Shown here in pieces: positions 1-10,600 of a DNA stretch of 64,000 nucleotides (positions are counted from its first letter, which is position 1; the number at the start of each line of letters is the position of its first letter). The DNA is from Scolanthus callimorphus (taxonomy: Eukaryota; Cnidaria; Anthozoa; Actiniaria; Edwardsiidae). The stretch spans positions 2,542,001 through 2,606,000 of the forward strand of contig CM066923.1 of NCBI GenBank assembly GCA_033964015.1. Direction: 5' to 3'. A program made the translations under genes and the position numbers. The notes below the pieces were generated by a model. It searched no databases, was not told where the DNA came from, and worked only from the letters and a program-made list of their open reading frames with translations.

Positions 1-211
1 GTTGCTTAGTTCCCAGTACTTCGTAGCAAAAATAAACTCCAGCGCGCCTTTGTCTCGTCTCGCAAAGTGACAAAGTGAAGTACGGTCGAGAGCGAAGCTA
101 GGAGCTCGATAGGGATGACTGAAGTTCAAGCTAGGGAAGCGTAAGCATTTTGTAAAAAGAGATGGTAGTTATTTTTTCCTAGCCGTACCTTTGAGCTGCT
201 ACATGCCGCTT

Positions 212-328
212 CCTTCTCTCCTCCATAGGGGTGATTCTATGTTCGTGAACAGCGCCAGTGTCAAATACAGGCCACTTTCTTCTCTCCTCCATAGGGGTGA
301 TTATGTTCGTGAACAGCGCCAGTGTGAA
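212..328 (+). repeat. Tandem duplication of splice acceptor and exon start
   Basis: A segment made of a pyrimidine tract, the acceptor AG and the first about 35 bases of the transporter exon occurs twice, 66 bases apart (acceptors at 227-228 and 293-294). The second copy is the one that reads through into the conserved transporter frame. The first copy carries two extra bases shortly after its acceptor, so its reading frame hits a stop quickly. It is therefore a decoy copy of the exon edge rather than a usable exon. Confidence 0.8.
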
Positions 329-3300
329 ATGGGCCAGTAGAGTTCAGGTCGGTTTCACGGTCGCCAAGATGGTTGCCATAGTGATGCTTATATTGACAGG
401 GATTGTAAGACTTGCTCAAGGTAAGGAAAGCCACATCCCGTAGTAAAAGCTGAATTTTCCATGGTAGAAGAATGGGAAGTGTTCGGATTTCCCATGGCTA
501 TCCATATGAATTCCGAACACTTCCCATGCGTGTGCCTTGGGAAATTCCTCTTTTCCCATGGATGGGTTTCTGCAGAAATTCCCTGTGAGCACGAAAAACT
601 TTTCCTTTACAAAATTGCGTTATTAGTTTTTGTTGTCGTGTTCTGCTTTTATCCAGTTTCTTTCTTTTTTCGTCTTCTAGGGAATATCTCTAGTTTTGCT
701 AACTCTTTCGAGGGAAGTGAGACTCGCATTGGTATGGTAGGCTTTGCGTTCTACAATGCGCTTTTCTCCTACGATGGATGGTGAGTCCTGCTTGCAAAGG
801 CGGATTTAGGGGCGGGGGTGGCTGAGGGGGCTGCCCCCCTTTTCGGGGGCATTTTCCCATACATTTACTGTATTTGTGCTAATGGAAATGTGCAATTTTT
901 GGTTACTATATTATCAATATCCAAACCCCCTTTTATGAAATTTCTGTATCCAACCCTGGCTTGTGCCGCAAATGTAATGTTTTGCGCTAATTCTCTTGAT
1001 TTAATTGACATTTATTATCCAACTGCAACGAGAGGAGAACCATATCAAGAAAACATTGTCGTCTTTCTAGAGATATAGCGGGCTTCCTGTGGTGTCTTTT
1101 CTACCTTGTTTCCAGGTTCTTGACCGTGAAAAACACTGCGGAAAATGCACATAACATCTTTTCTCGAGTGTATTTGAGTTCTGGTTAAGTTTGAAGTATT
1201 CTACGTCAATAAAATAGTGAAAAACTTACTGGGATTCTAAATATGGTATGCAGATACTTCCTTATAAGGAAGTTGAAGAAAGTCGACAATTTTTAAGGGA
1301 ATTTTCTTGATATGAAATATCGCAGGAGTGAGACTGGGGCGAGTACAAATATCCCGCGATATTGTGCACTTCCAAACTATTTTCACTAAGTTCGTCCATT
1401 CTCAAGTCCAAGCGGCGGAAAATAAATGTCGGATAATAGACAACTTATTAGACATTTTAATGTACAATATCTCTGAACATTTTTTCTCGTCTTTGTATTT
1501 TGTCTCGCCCGAAGACGGGCTCGACAAAATACTCCAGACACGAAAAAATATCCAGCGATATTGTACATGAAAATGTCTAATAAGATATATGTATTGGTAT
1601 CCGAAAGACGTGAAACACTAGGAGAAATGGCAAATGATCACTTCAGCCTACGATGAACACAAGGTTCAAAACAGGAGAGAAAAATCCGCCCCTTAAAGGC
1701 GTGAGAATAACAGGTTTTGCTGGTTGGTCAATCAGATTTCGCACCGTTCTTGCGAGCGGCCGCGTAAGTGCGAGGTTGTGTTGTGTTTTCTGTTTTGAAG
1801 ATTTGCAAGCTTTGTTCGCGACCGATGCCTATTTCCTCTGCTATTCTAAGAACGCTCTGTAACGGAAGGGGCGTAGCCAAGGTCACATCTGTACAAATGT
1901 ATGGTGCCCTTTCCAACTTACCGATTTTTTCTAAAAAAGGGGATCACAGGCACCCCAAGACCCCCTGGTATTTTTTCTTTGATATAGTATATTTTTCTTT
2001 GATATAGCATATTTTTTTCTTTGATATAGTGTATATATATTTTCTTTTCAAGGAATAACGTCAACTATGTCGTCGAGGAATTAAAGAAGCCGAAAAGGTA
2101 TAAAAATTGAAGTGGCTCCCTTTATAAATTTGCGGTCACTTTTCACGCTCAAACTCCTCTATCTGTCTCCGAAAGCTCAATACTATATATTCTGATCTTT
2201 GTTTGTTGAATTTACAGAAACCTCCCCTTGTCTATCTGGGTCGCTGTTCCCATAGTAACGATATCATATGTGCTGGTCAATATCGGATATCTCTCCGTAT
2301 TGAGTCCTTCAGAAATACAAGCTTCTAATGCCGTGGCGGTGGTAAGAGCTCGCCTCACTTGAGGAGCAAATGCTATGTTTGCCAGTGTACACGCTCAGGA
2401 ACGTTAAGGTTACTGAGAACCTTCGCGCACGTTGTTCGGAGAAAAAAAATCATACACGTCCTTAGTTTAACCAAAATATGTCAACCTATATATCGTTGGA
2501 AAGCTTATAGAATGGACTAGCGGGCTATGACAAAAAGAAATCACTTATTGATACCTGTATTTTTTTTAAAAGCATTGATTAAATATTTTGGTGTGCTATT
2601 TTCACGAGCTAACGCTGTCCAACTGCTGGACCATGACTCCCAAGTAACACATTGTTTTAATCCTTAAAGATGTTTCTCAAAAACCGTGTTTGCGATTTGT
2701 TAAATTTTGTTTAGTTCAACAGTTATGAATTTTTTAAATTTTTAGAGCGTGAAAATTCTACAAAATTTGACCTTCGAAATTTAAAAGTTCGATAACTTTT
2801 GAGCAAAGCAAAATTTTAAAAAACGCAGACACGGCTTTTGAGAAACACCTTTAAGGATTAAAACTATGTGTTACTTGGGAGTTAAGGTCTAGCAGTTCGT
2901 CGTCAGCGGTATCTCTTGAAACTCTCACACCCGAATTTTTAATAAAACCTTTAAAAAATTTCTAATTATGAAAAAAAAATATTTCTTTTTGCCATAGTTC
3001 GCTAGTCCATTCTATAGGCTTTCCAACGATATATAGGTTGATATGTTTGGTTAAACTAAGGACGTGTATGATTTTTTTTTCGAACACGTGCGCGAAGGTT
3101 CTCAGTAACCTTCACAGGAGCCTTCGTCACTCTTCTGGTTAGCGTCCGAAGCACTCACATGCGCCTAAAAATGCTTCGTCTCCACTAAAAGCTGGAGTCA
3201 TGGCAACTTATCTAAAGTGTTCTTCTCCCGCTGCAATTTGGGGGCACCTATAAAAACTGTATACAATCTCGTTTCCTGAGCCCTGCATTTTCTATGCGCA

Positions 3301-6300
3301 GAGAATACTGATTGATTCCATTCTCGTACCGTGGCTCTGGGGACATCTATTTGAGGACCGTCGCTGATTGGCTAATTTTGAGCGTTGGAGCATGCGCTGA
3401 AAGGTCTTTCTCTCAGCGGCTCTGTATTAATGCGTCAGTGGCTGTCACCAGAGCCTACCCCGCGACGTTGTGAGCCGTGGAGCTCTGGGTTCGAGAATGG
3501 ATTGACGCATGCGCAGTCAGTATTTCCCCGGATCACGGGATCTAAGGAGCGAGGAAGCTCTGTGCATGTGAATAATTGCGAATCGCCGTGATGTTTGCAT
3601 TATTTAACAATTAGGCTACGAGTTCGAGTTTTCAATGTTGACTCATAGAAAACGAGAACGAGTAGTCTAATTGTATCAGTAGAAACCCACCTAGCAACTT
3701 CGTTCGAGTTGTTTCCAAACGTATTTCATGATTTTAGACTCACTATCTTTTACGTGATAGTGGATTGAAATATCACGATAGTGGATTCGTGATAGCATGT
3801 GAGGGGTTTCTACTAATATAAATGATCTTATACTACTACTACCTATTTTTCCAGACACTCTCTAATCGTCTGTACGGTGTAATGGCCTGGGTTATGCCTG
3901 TCCTCGTCACGTGCTCAGTGTTCGGGTCTGTAAATGGCAGCGCATTCGCTCTCGGGCGGTAAGTACCTAACACAACATTACTGTAAAATCTCAATGTCAT
4001 TTGAAAATAGAACTCCAAGTCGGTTTTTTTCTGGGAGACACGGGAGACACATCTGTGACAAGCCCGAACGTTTGAACGAGGCTCAAATTTCAACAACGAA
4101 CCTTAACATATCTTTGCCAGTCTGCTCTCAAGATGGCACGTTTCAAAGAAAACGAGCCAAGAAAGCTGAAAGGGAGCGGAAAGAGGGGCGGGGATGGGGG
4201 GGGGGGGGGGACAGGCGAAGGGAGGGCTACTCTATCATCACCACCGTAGCCAGGGATTCTTGTGGGGGTGCTATCTAGTCAAAATTCGCTAGAATAAGCA
4301 AGTATAATATAATTATTTACTGTGTACAAATGTGGACCTTTTTGTCGATCGCGTGAGGAGGGGGGGGGGGGGGTGCTTCCGCACCCCCGGAACCCCCTCC
4401 CTGGCTACGGGCCTGCCATCATCATCATAATCATTTCAACACAGTAAAAACATTGAAAGACGATTTACAAATCCTCGGAAATACAACCAAATCCCAAGCT
4501 GTGAAGCGAGAGTTTAATAAATGACGAATGAAATTCCAGCACCAGGAAAGCAAAAAGTTCACCAGGTTTTTACCAGGTTGGGTTTCATCAGGTTGGGTTT
4601 CACCAGGTCTGTTTTACAGACGTGTTCCTAGTAATCCCATGTTTATGTATTTACAGTAAATATTCATATGGCCTCTATAATCAACTTCGACTTCAACTAT
4701 GTTTCTGTCAATGCTGCTTTTCTCCTTCAGATTAACATACTCTGCAGCTCGCAACGGGCACTTGCCGAAACTTTTAGCTATGATTCATACCAAGAAAAGA
4801 ACACCTCTACCGGCTCTTATTTTCTCGGTAAGATATCAGAGAAAAATTGGGCATCGTAATTTTCTTAAAAAGGCAAAAAATTCCATTGCTAAAAATAGCA
4901 CATAATTTTGCCGGACAGTCGTGAAATCGCGACTCCTAGTAACTGACTCCTGCTCTTAGCCACTGGTTTTTCATAATTTCTTTCTCGTTTCGTAATCAGA
5001 CTATAATCTGTATCTTGATGATGATTCCCGATGCGTCCACCTTCTCGGCTCTACTGAACTACTTTAGTTTTATAACGTGGATGAACTACGGCATTACTAT
5101 CTCCGGCCTGATCTGGATGCGCTACAGCAAAAAGGAGAAACACCGGCCTTACAAGGTACGACTACAAGCGAATATCAGCTTTGTTCTTGCATTTCTGCCT
5201 CAGGCAAGTGCGATAAAGCGCGTCTGCGATTGCTGCACTCACCCAGGAAGTGTGAGACTTCCATAATGGATGTCGCAGATACTGAAATCAGTGCATGATG
5301 GCGCAGCATTCTGGGGTATACCTCCGTGTAAGAACCATTCCCAGAGGACACCATTGTGTTCAGTTCTTATTTCATCATGATTCGTTCTACTACACAAAAG
5401 AGGCTTTGTGACGCAACTCGTGAACAATACACAGGTTCTTACACGGAGGTAGAGCCGCATTCTGACGCTCAACCTCGATCCCAGGGCCTTTCCCTTCGTT
5501 TGTCTGACGCTCTGATTTTCCGAGACAGCGAGACCAAGCCTAAAAAGTCGAGACCGTGACGATCAAATATTGCTCCTCATACATTCTCAGAAAACGAGAT
5601 TGCGAGACAACACGGGTTATTTAAACGACAGTTTACTCAGGAATTATGACTCATCGTTGATCGAAGCGATACGTTACTTCTGTTGTTCTGGCGTTTTTCG
5701 ATAGAAACTATATACAAAGCGCCATTTCCCTGACTACCCACAGTTCGGGCCCACCCCACTCTCACCGTATGCTGCTATGCAGTAAGGTGCTAATTCATCC
5801 TGGGAGCGCGCTCTCTACTAGTAAGTCCGTCATAACTTTTTAGGCTGCCATCATCCATTCAAAATGTTTATTGCCTTCTCTCTTAGGTATTTATTGTGAT
5901 TCCTATACTGATGGTGCTACTGTCCATATATCTAGTAGTGGCGCCCTACTACGAGAAACCCGTGTCCTCTACACTCGCTCTCTTGCTGATCGTGGCTGGG
6001 ATCCCTTTCTACCTTCTGTTTGTACGCTACAGCAGGGTGTTGCCAAAGAGTTTTATCAAGGCCTCGGTAAGACGAAGTACAAACATACAACAAGAAAACT
6101 TGTAATAATAATAAGTCGTATAGAATTCCCTTTAAACGTTCTCCTTGGAACGGAGACGGTGTAACGGATAAGGCAGCCGCGAACGAAGATAAAATTCGTA
6201 TCTCCGCGCGGCCATGTAATTCTATGTAATTTTCAATTTGCATTAATATATGCTGCTCTCTTTTCACCAGATCGTTGTACCGTGAGGCTACAGACATTAT

Positions 6301-6341
6301 TAGATGTTGCGCTACCCGAATCCGAAAAGCAATTGCTGTAA
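295..6341 (+). CDS. SLC7-type amino acid transporter light chain (3' part)
   Basis: This is the 3' part of a heteromeric amino acid transporter light subunit (LAT/b0,+AT-like, APC superfamily), a 12-helix plasma-membrane exchanger that normally pairs with an SLC3 heavy chain. Exons seen: 295-420, 681-780, 2053-2097, 2218-2341, 3855-3958, 4731-4827, 5000-5155, 5887-6066 or 6076, and 6271-6341. All internal GT-AG junctions keep frame. Recognisable pieces are [49 protein letters not shown] and PALIFS, each at the place expected in SLC7 proteins. The first five or so helices lie upstream of the window. The 3' end has two donor choices: GTAAGA at 6067 leads to a stop after four residues in the last exon, whereas GTACAA at 6077 gives an in-frame tail ending LPESEKQLL, which looks more like an SLC7 C-terminus. 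Family assignment is firm; the subtype and substrate are not determined. Confidence 0.88.
800..1440. other. Intron sequence, nothing recognised
   Basis: This is most of the intron between the second and third visible transporter exons. It has a G-rich stretch near 806-850 resembling other G/C-run repeats of this window and otherwise no feature I can name. Confidence 0.4.
1445..1583. repeat. Palindromic MITE-like hairpin
   Basis: The two ends are inverted copies: TTATTAGACATTTT at 1445 is matched by AAAATGTCTAATAA ending at 1583. Similarity continues inward through TGTACAATATC and the CTCGTCTTTGTATTTTGTC region to a centre near 1515. It produces mirrored short ORFs on both strands that should not be read as genes. 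It lies in an intron of the amino acid transporter. Confidence 0.75.
2406..3112. repeat. Foldback element, about 0.7 kb, in transporter intron
   Basis: The arm starting AAGGTTACTGAGAACCTTCG at 2406 is matched in reverse complement by the arm ending at 3112. Pairing continues through a poly-A/T block, the segment around 2450-2530 against 2990-3080, and the segment 2640-2700 against 2835-2880. Nearly the whole element can fold on itself, leaving a short A/T-rich loop near 2720-2820. There is no ORF of note, so it looks like a non-autonomous foldback transposon. Confidence 0.85.
3608..3677. repeat. Short inverted repeat (hairpin)
   Basis: CAATTAGGCTAC near 3608 pairs with GTAGTCTAATTG ending near 3677, with partial pairing of the GAGTTTTC/GAAAACGAG segments inside. 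It is a small hairpin in a transporter intron; nearby 3735-3800 also has repeated short CACTATC/GATAGTG motifs. Confidence 0.55.
4185..4400. repeat. G-run, low-complexity region
   Basis: Two long G runs (about 4196-4210 and 4361-4372) flank a block with CCCCGGAACCCCCTCC. The layout resembles the G-run repeats at 6800-7010, 39165-39260 and 58676-58830. It lies within an intron of the transporter gene. Confidence 0.5.
5321..5449. repeat. Inverted repeat with 16-bp arms
   Basis: CCTCCGTGTAAGAACC at 5321-5336 is matched exactly in reverse complement at 5434-5449; looser similarity extends outward. It sits in the last long intron of the transporter gene and is probably a small MITE. Confidence 0.65.
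6185..6220 (+). repeat. Fragment of the ATTACATG-ended repeat family
   Basis: This 36-base stretch ending GCGCGGCCATGTAAT is essentially identical to the right arm of the element at 54016-54150, nearly 48 kb away. Only one arm is present here, so it is a truncated copy close to the last transporter exon. Confidence 0.7.
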
Positions 6342-6622
6342 TGGGCAGGACACACTAGCGACACAACTACATAATGGCGTTATGCCACGAAAAAAAAGTT
6401 CTCGTTTAAATATGTCGTTTTCTAAAGTTTCTACTTACCATATTTGGAATAACCGATGTTTTGCTAGCTTATTTCTTACCTTAAATTGTCAAAAAGTTCG
6501 TCAAAACTTGCAGATTTGGAGAGAGAAACGCTTCATGTAATCCGCCATCTTTGTTTTTGCCGCCATGTAAATATTACGTGATTTGAAATGGGTGATTACG
6601 TAAAGAGGTCTGTCCAGCTAGT

Positions 6623-6628
6623 AATAAA
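6623..6628 (+). terminator. Candidate polyadenylation signal for the transporter gene
   Basis: A canonical AATAAA lies about 280 bases after the proposed transporter stop codon, on the coding strand and well before the next gene. It is the first canonical hexamer I see in the 3' flank. Use is inferred from position only. Confidence 0.4.
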
Positions 6629-6799
6629 ACTAAATACGCCTGGATTCTTGTGCCGGTTCATTTTGCTTAGGTTTAAAATAATGGTGTAGTGTGCATGGCC
6701 AGTATAGCCCTAACAAGCAGCGTAATTCCTAAAAGAGTTGTCCAGTTGTATGGGGCGTTGTACAGTCATCTATCAAATAAAAAAGGTTTATGGAGACGT

Positions 6800-7010
6800 A
6801 GGCCGTAGCTAGAAATTATTGTCTAGGGGCATAGGGGGGCAAGCTTTGGTACTCACCATTCGCTTTTGCTGGGGGAGGGGGTGGGGGTGGCAAACAGGTT
6901 TCCCCCCTAATGTTGACGCTAAAATGTTTGACTTCGCTAAGGGGGGGGGGGGGGGAGGGGGCGACTGCATCCCCGCCCCCGCTAGCCACGGCCTTGGAGG
7001 CACCTTCTTC
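6800..7010. repeat. G/C-run repeat between transporter and TTC3-like gene
   Basis: The block runs from CCGTAGCTAG through several G runs to CGCTAGCCACGG, so its ends are imperfect inverted repeats. Its inner part, around TGTTGACGCTAAAATGTTTG and CTTCGCTAAGGGGG, matches in reverse complement the repeats at 39195-39260 and 58710-58760. The two-strand Gly/Pro-rich ORFs here are repeat translations. The rest of 6341-7600 shows no gene. Confidence 0.6.
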
Positions 7011-7461
7011 TTCAAGACTGAGTATAACGGAGTGTTAGTTTCTTACTCACTCGTCGTCAGTTCACCTCTATCCCGATCGCATTCTTCGTCCAAACTTCAT
7101 ATAGAGGGGAGGAGGGTCCAAGAAGACTGTGGTGTCCTTGATTCTCAAGGCGCATCGAGCCGTATTTTCTGAAAGCACGCCATTCTTGGAACGCCTGAGT
7201 TTATTGGATGAATGTGTTGCACTTTTTCACGTGGATTGTGATGACAGGCTTTTCTTTTCGATACGTTAATTATTCCACGAGATACAACGTGAGGGCATTA
7301 GAACTACTAAAGCGAACTGAACAGCTTTCACAAAGTTGTACTAAATACTATTCTAAACTCTTCCAAGTGTCCCAGTGTTCCTAGGCTCCGTGTGCACGTC
7401 GTGGTGAGGTGTGTGGCGAAAGTGTGACGTGGGTTTCTTTCTCCAACGGGGGTTCCTGTGG

Positions 7462-7469
7462 TGACGTCA
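7462..7469. promoter_or_regulatory. CRE-type palindrome upstream of TTC3-like gene
   Basis: A perfect TGACGTCA palindrome lies about 230 bases before the start codon at 7693, in a locally GC-richer stretch that also has ATGGCGGTCGGCCATG. CREB/ATF family proteins bind this motif in animals. No TATA box is evident. Function is inferred from motif and position. Confidence 0.4.
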
Positions 7470-7692
7470 TTTGCCGCGCTCATGGTAAATGGCGGTCGGC
7501 CATGTTGGTTGGAGGTGACACAAGAACAACAACCAAAACAAGCTGAAGTTTACATGCAAAATGAAGTCAACTTGAACTGCAACTTAATGAAATTCTGAGA
7601 AGCCACTTTCAAGCAATATTTTGACGGGTTGAAAGTCAACCATTGCTTTTACTTTGTGGACAGTTGTTCGAGGTCTTAATCGTCCATCCGCC

Positions 7693-10600
7693 ATGCCTAG
7701 CACACCGTCGAGGAAGCAAGTGAAAAGCAAAGCAACAAACACAAAAGGTAGGGAAGTCATACTTTTAGTCAATTTTGTATATTTTGACTTCTATATAAAG
7801 GGCTCCCTATAATGATATTTCCTCATTGGCCATTTGGGTTCAATTTCAGTGGTTTCTCACGCTTCAAAACCAAAACCAACCAAAGATTATGACACTGATT
7901 CAGACGGCTTACCGCCACTGGTGGACGATGACAGTTCTTTGGACGTAAGTTACTGGAATAGTCATAATTCGCTAAATCAAATATCGGACAAAGCTTTTAT
8001 GGTATTTTCTTGAAGGGTTTGTTTTGTCGTAAGGATACAGGAGTATTATGAAACTAGATTTTTGCTTGGGGTTTTGTAGGATTCGGGAAGAGAGGAAGAG
8101 TCTGACGTGGAGCAAAGGCGAGCAACCTGCAACGGTGTGTAGCTAAAATGCACTTTATTGTTTCCTTTATTACTACGTTTTTCATAATTCTGCAAACTAC
8201 AGCTTTTAGTTTTCAATTATCAAACTGCATGCTCATGTCAGTCATAGTTCTGGACAACAACAAAGCTGTCCCTTGTCAGTCCGGTTTCTTTCACTTCAGA
8301 TATTAGGCCCTACAAGGGGGAGGGGGGGGGGGGGTAAACGTGTTGCTTGTCTGCATTTCAAAACTGAGCGTATCCCAATTTCGCAAGTCGTTGGCAAAAT
8401 TGGGGTTATTTTAGTGACGGCATAAGTAATTTGTAGTATCGTGATGACCCAAAGTCAAGATTACGATTTTGTTTGGGCGATTTTACGCTTCTATGCGAGA
8501 TACTATCAGCAGCCGAGTTGGAGTTTCCCCTGGCAAGGCTCGAGATATCCACTATCCACTGTTTATAAAAATCTATCAGGGATCTTAGACATTTGACTGA
8601 TGGACATCAAAATGCAGACTGGTGATTGGTTGAGAGTTCAAAGAATTATGAAATCCACAGTAAACACATTTCTGGGAGGCACAGACACGTTTCCTTTCTG
8701 CTCCTTGTGGTAAAATGTTATCAACTAAAGATATTGCAGGCAAGCCATTCTTATTTTAATGTTGATAATATTAACTTGTAAACCAATGTAGCTGGAGTTA
8801 ATTAAGAAAACCTGGGTCAATGATGTACAGCAAAAATACAGCTGGTGTTATCTAGGCATTGAGGTTTTACTAGGAAGAGAACTGATTATGAAAGAGAAAG
8901 AGAAAGTTGTTTTCTTGATTCCAGATGAGAGTGTTGAGATGTGGTTGGACTTGACCAAGCTGGCTCGTGAGAGACACGTGAGGGTCATGAAGATCTACCT
9001 TCTCTCCCATTTCTGTTTGGGATGGTAGAGCAGGAAGACAAGGTGAATGTGAATACATCATTCTTTACAAAAATAGACAGCAAAGAATATGTCTCTCTAG
9101 TTAACCCCACTAGATTAAAGTGCAATTTATCATTAGTGAGCAATAGTAGTGTTCTACATGTTTTGATAGGATTTTTTTTATTAATTTATTATCGAGATAA
9201 TCACATACACTTCCATATTTGTTTTGATTAAAACTGATATTTTTGCCATGGGAATTGGAGGGATTAACCTTACTAGTAACATACTATTAAGGTAATGACA
9301 AAACAAACTGTTGTGCTCGTCAGGACAAAACGTCCCCATGAAAGGTCAGGTTTGCTGTAATCAATCAGAACCCCCACACATAGTGAGGAATAATGGTAGT
9401 TAGTAATACCTTTAAAGACTTTGCAAACTTGCTGACTTTTGTTTAGGACATCAGGGGTGTAGCTGCCAATACGCAAAGCATGCAACTGCGTACTAAAATT
9501 TTCCCTTTGTTATACTTTTTCTGATGTTTTTCTGATAATGATGTCTATCAGACTACTCTTACAAAAAAGCTCTAGCTACACACTTGGACATTGCATGGAT
9601 CTTTGTGCAATAAAAAAATCAGTGCAGCAATATTTTTTTATTTGTACTGCTTGATATAAAATCTTTTAATTTTATTCCTCATCAGTGGATTAACTGGGCA
9701 TTTGACTGTGGCCTGCTGCCTTCTAACAGGTATTTGAATCAAATATCTTGATACATCAATCCAACTGCATTAGCAGAAATGTCAACACAATCAAGTAGAA
9801 AAGGGGGAGATTTAGCGGAAATACAACAACTGTATGAGAACAGTCCATGTATGAGAAAAACAAAATGCATGAGAGATACAGTAGATGTATGAAAAATAAT
9901 GAAAAAAATTAACTTAAATGCGTGAGTCTCCCTTAAAATGTGAGAGAGTTGGCATATCTGCATTATTATTATTATTTTTTTTATTTAAACAGTTTTTATT
10001 AAGCTCTTCTCCCTGTTACTTGGGGTTTCCCACAGGGTGATGGGTTGTGGAAATACACAGATTGACAGACCCTGCATCCTAATGGCTGATTTTCACACTG
10101 CAATTTGTCGGCCTGCTTTTTTGAGCCTCTGCGTATTTTGATTTGCCTGCAGAAAAAAAAATCTGTTGTACAAACTCTTGTGTTTTCAGTGTTGACTGTG
10201 ATGTTTTATGTTGATATGTCAACTGATGCTTGAAACCTTGCATGTTTACTATAGTAATGGCCACCATTTTAGTGAAAAATGTTCTTTTAATGAACAATCT
10301 GTTTATTGTGCAGCAACTTTGCAAGGTCATCACTGAGTGAGGAATATTTTGAAGCTGTGGATATTGTAGAAGATGCATTTGACAAGCTTCTCAAACATAT
10401 GGTAGGCAGCTTTAATGACAGTACAATAAAGTTTTCTTTTTCATGGCTCTAAGTACTCTAAGGCATATGACATATGCCGATCTAATCATGAGACTAACCC
10501 TAATGCAAAGGACCTCTATTGTCTAACTTTATTTGCTTTAGGACTGGCTCATGATCAGACCAGTGTATGTTCTACCTAGGCCTTAGATTTTGTTGATTTC

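Noticed and set aside
229..262. Use of the first duplicated acceptor as the real SLC7 exon start
   Set aside because: Two extra bases shift the frame into an early stop; the copy at 295 matches the family.
1386..1570. Mirrored ORFs on both strands with near-identical protein
   Set aside because: They arise because the DNA is palindromic (hairpin element), so both strands read alike.
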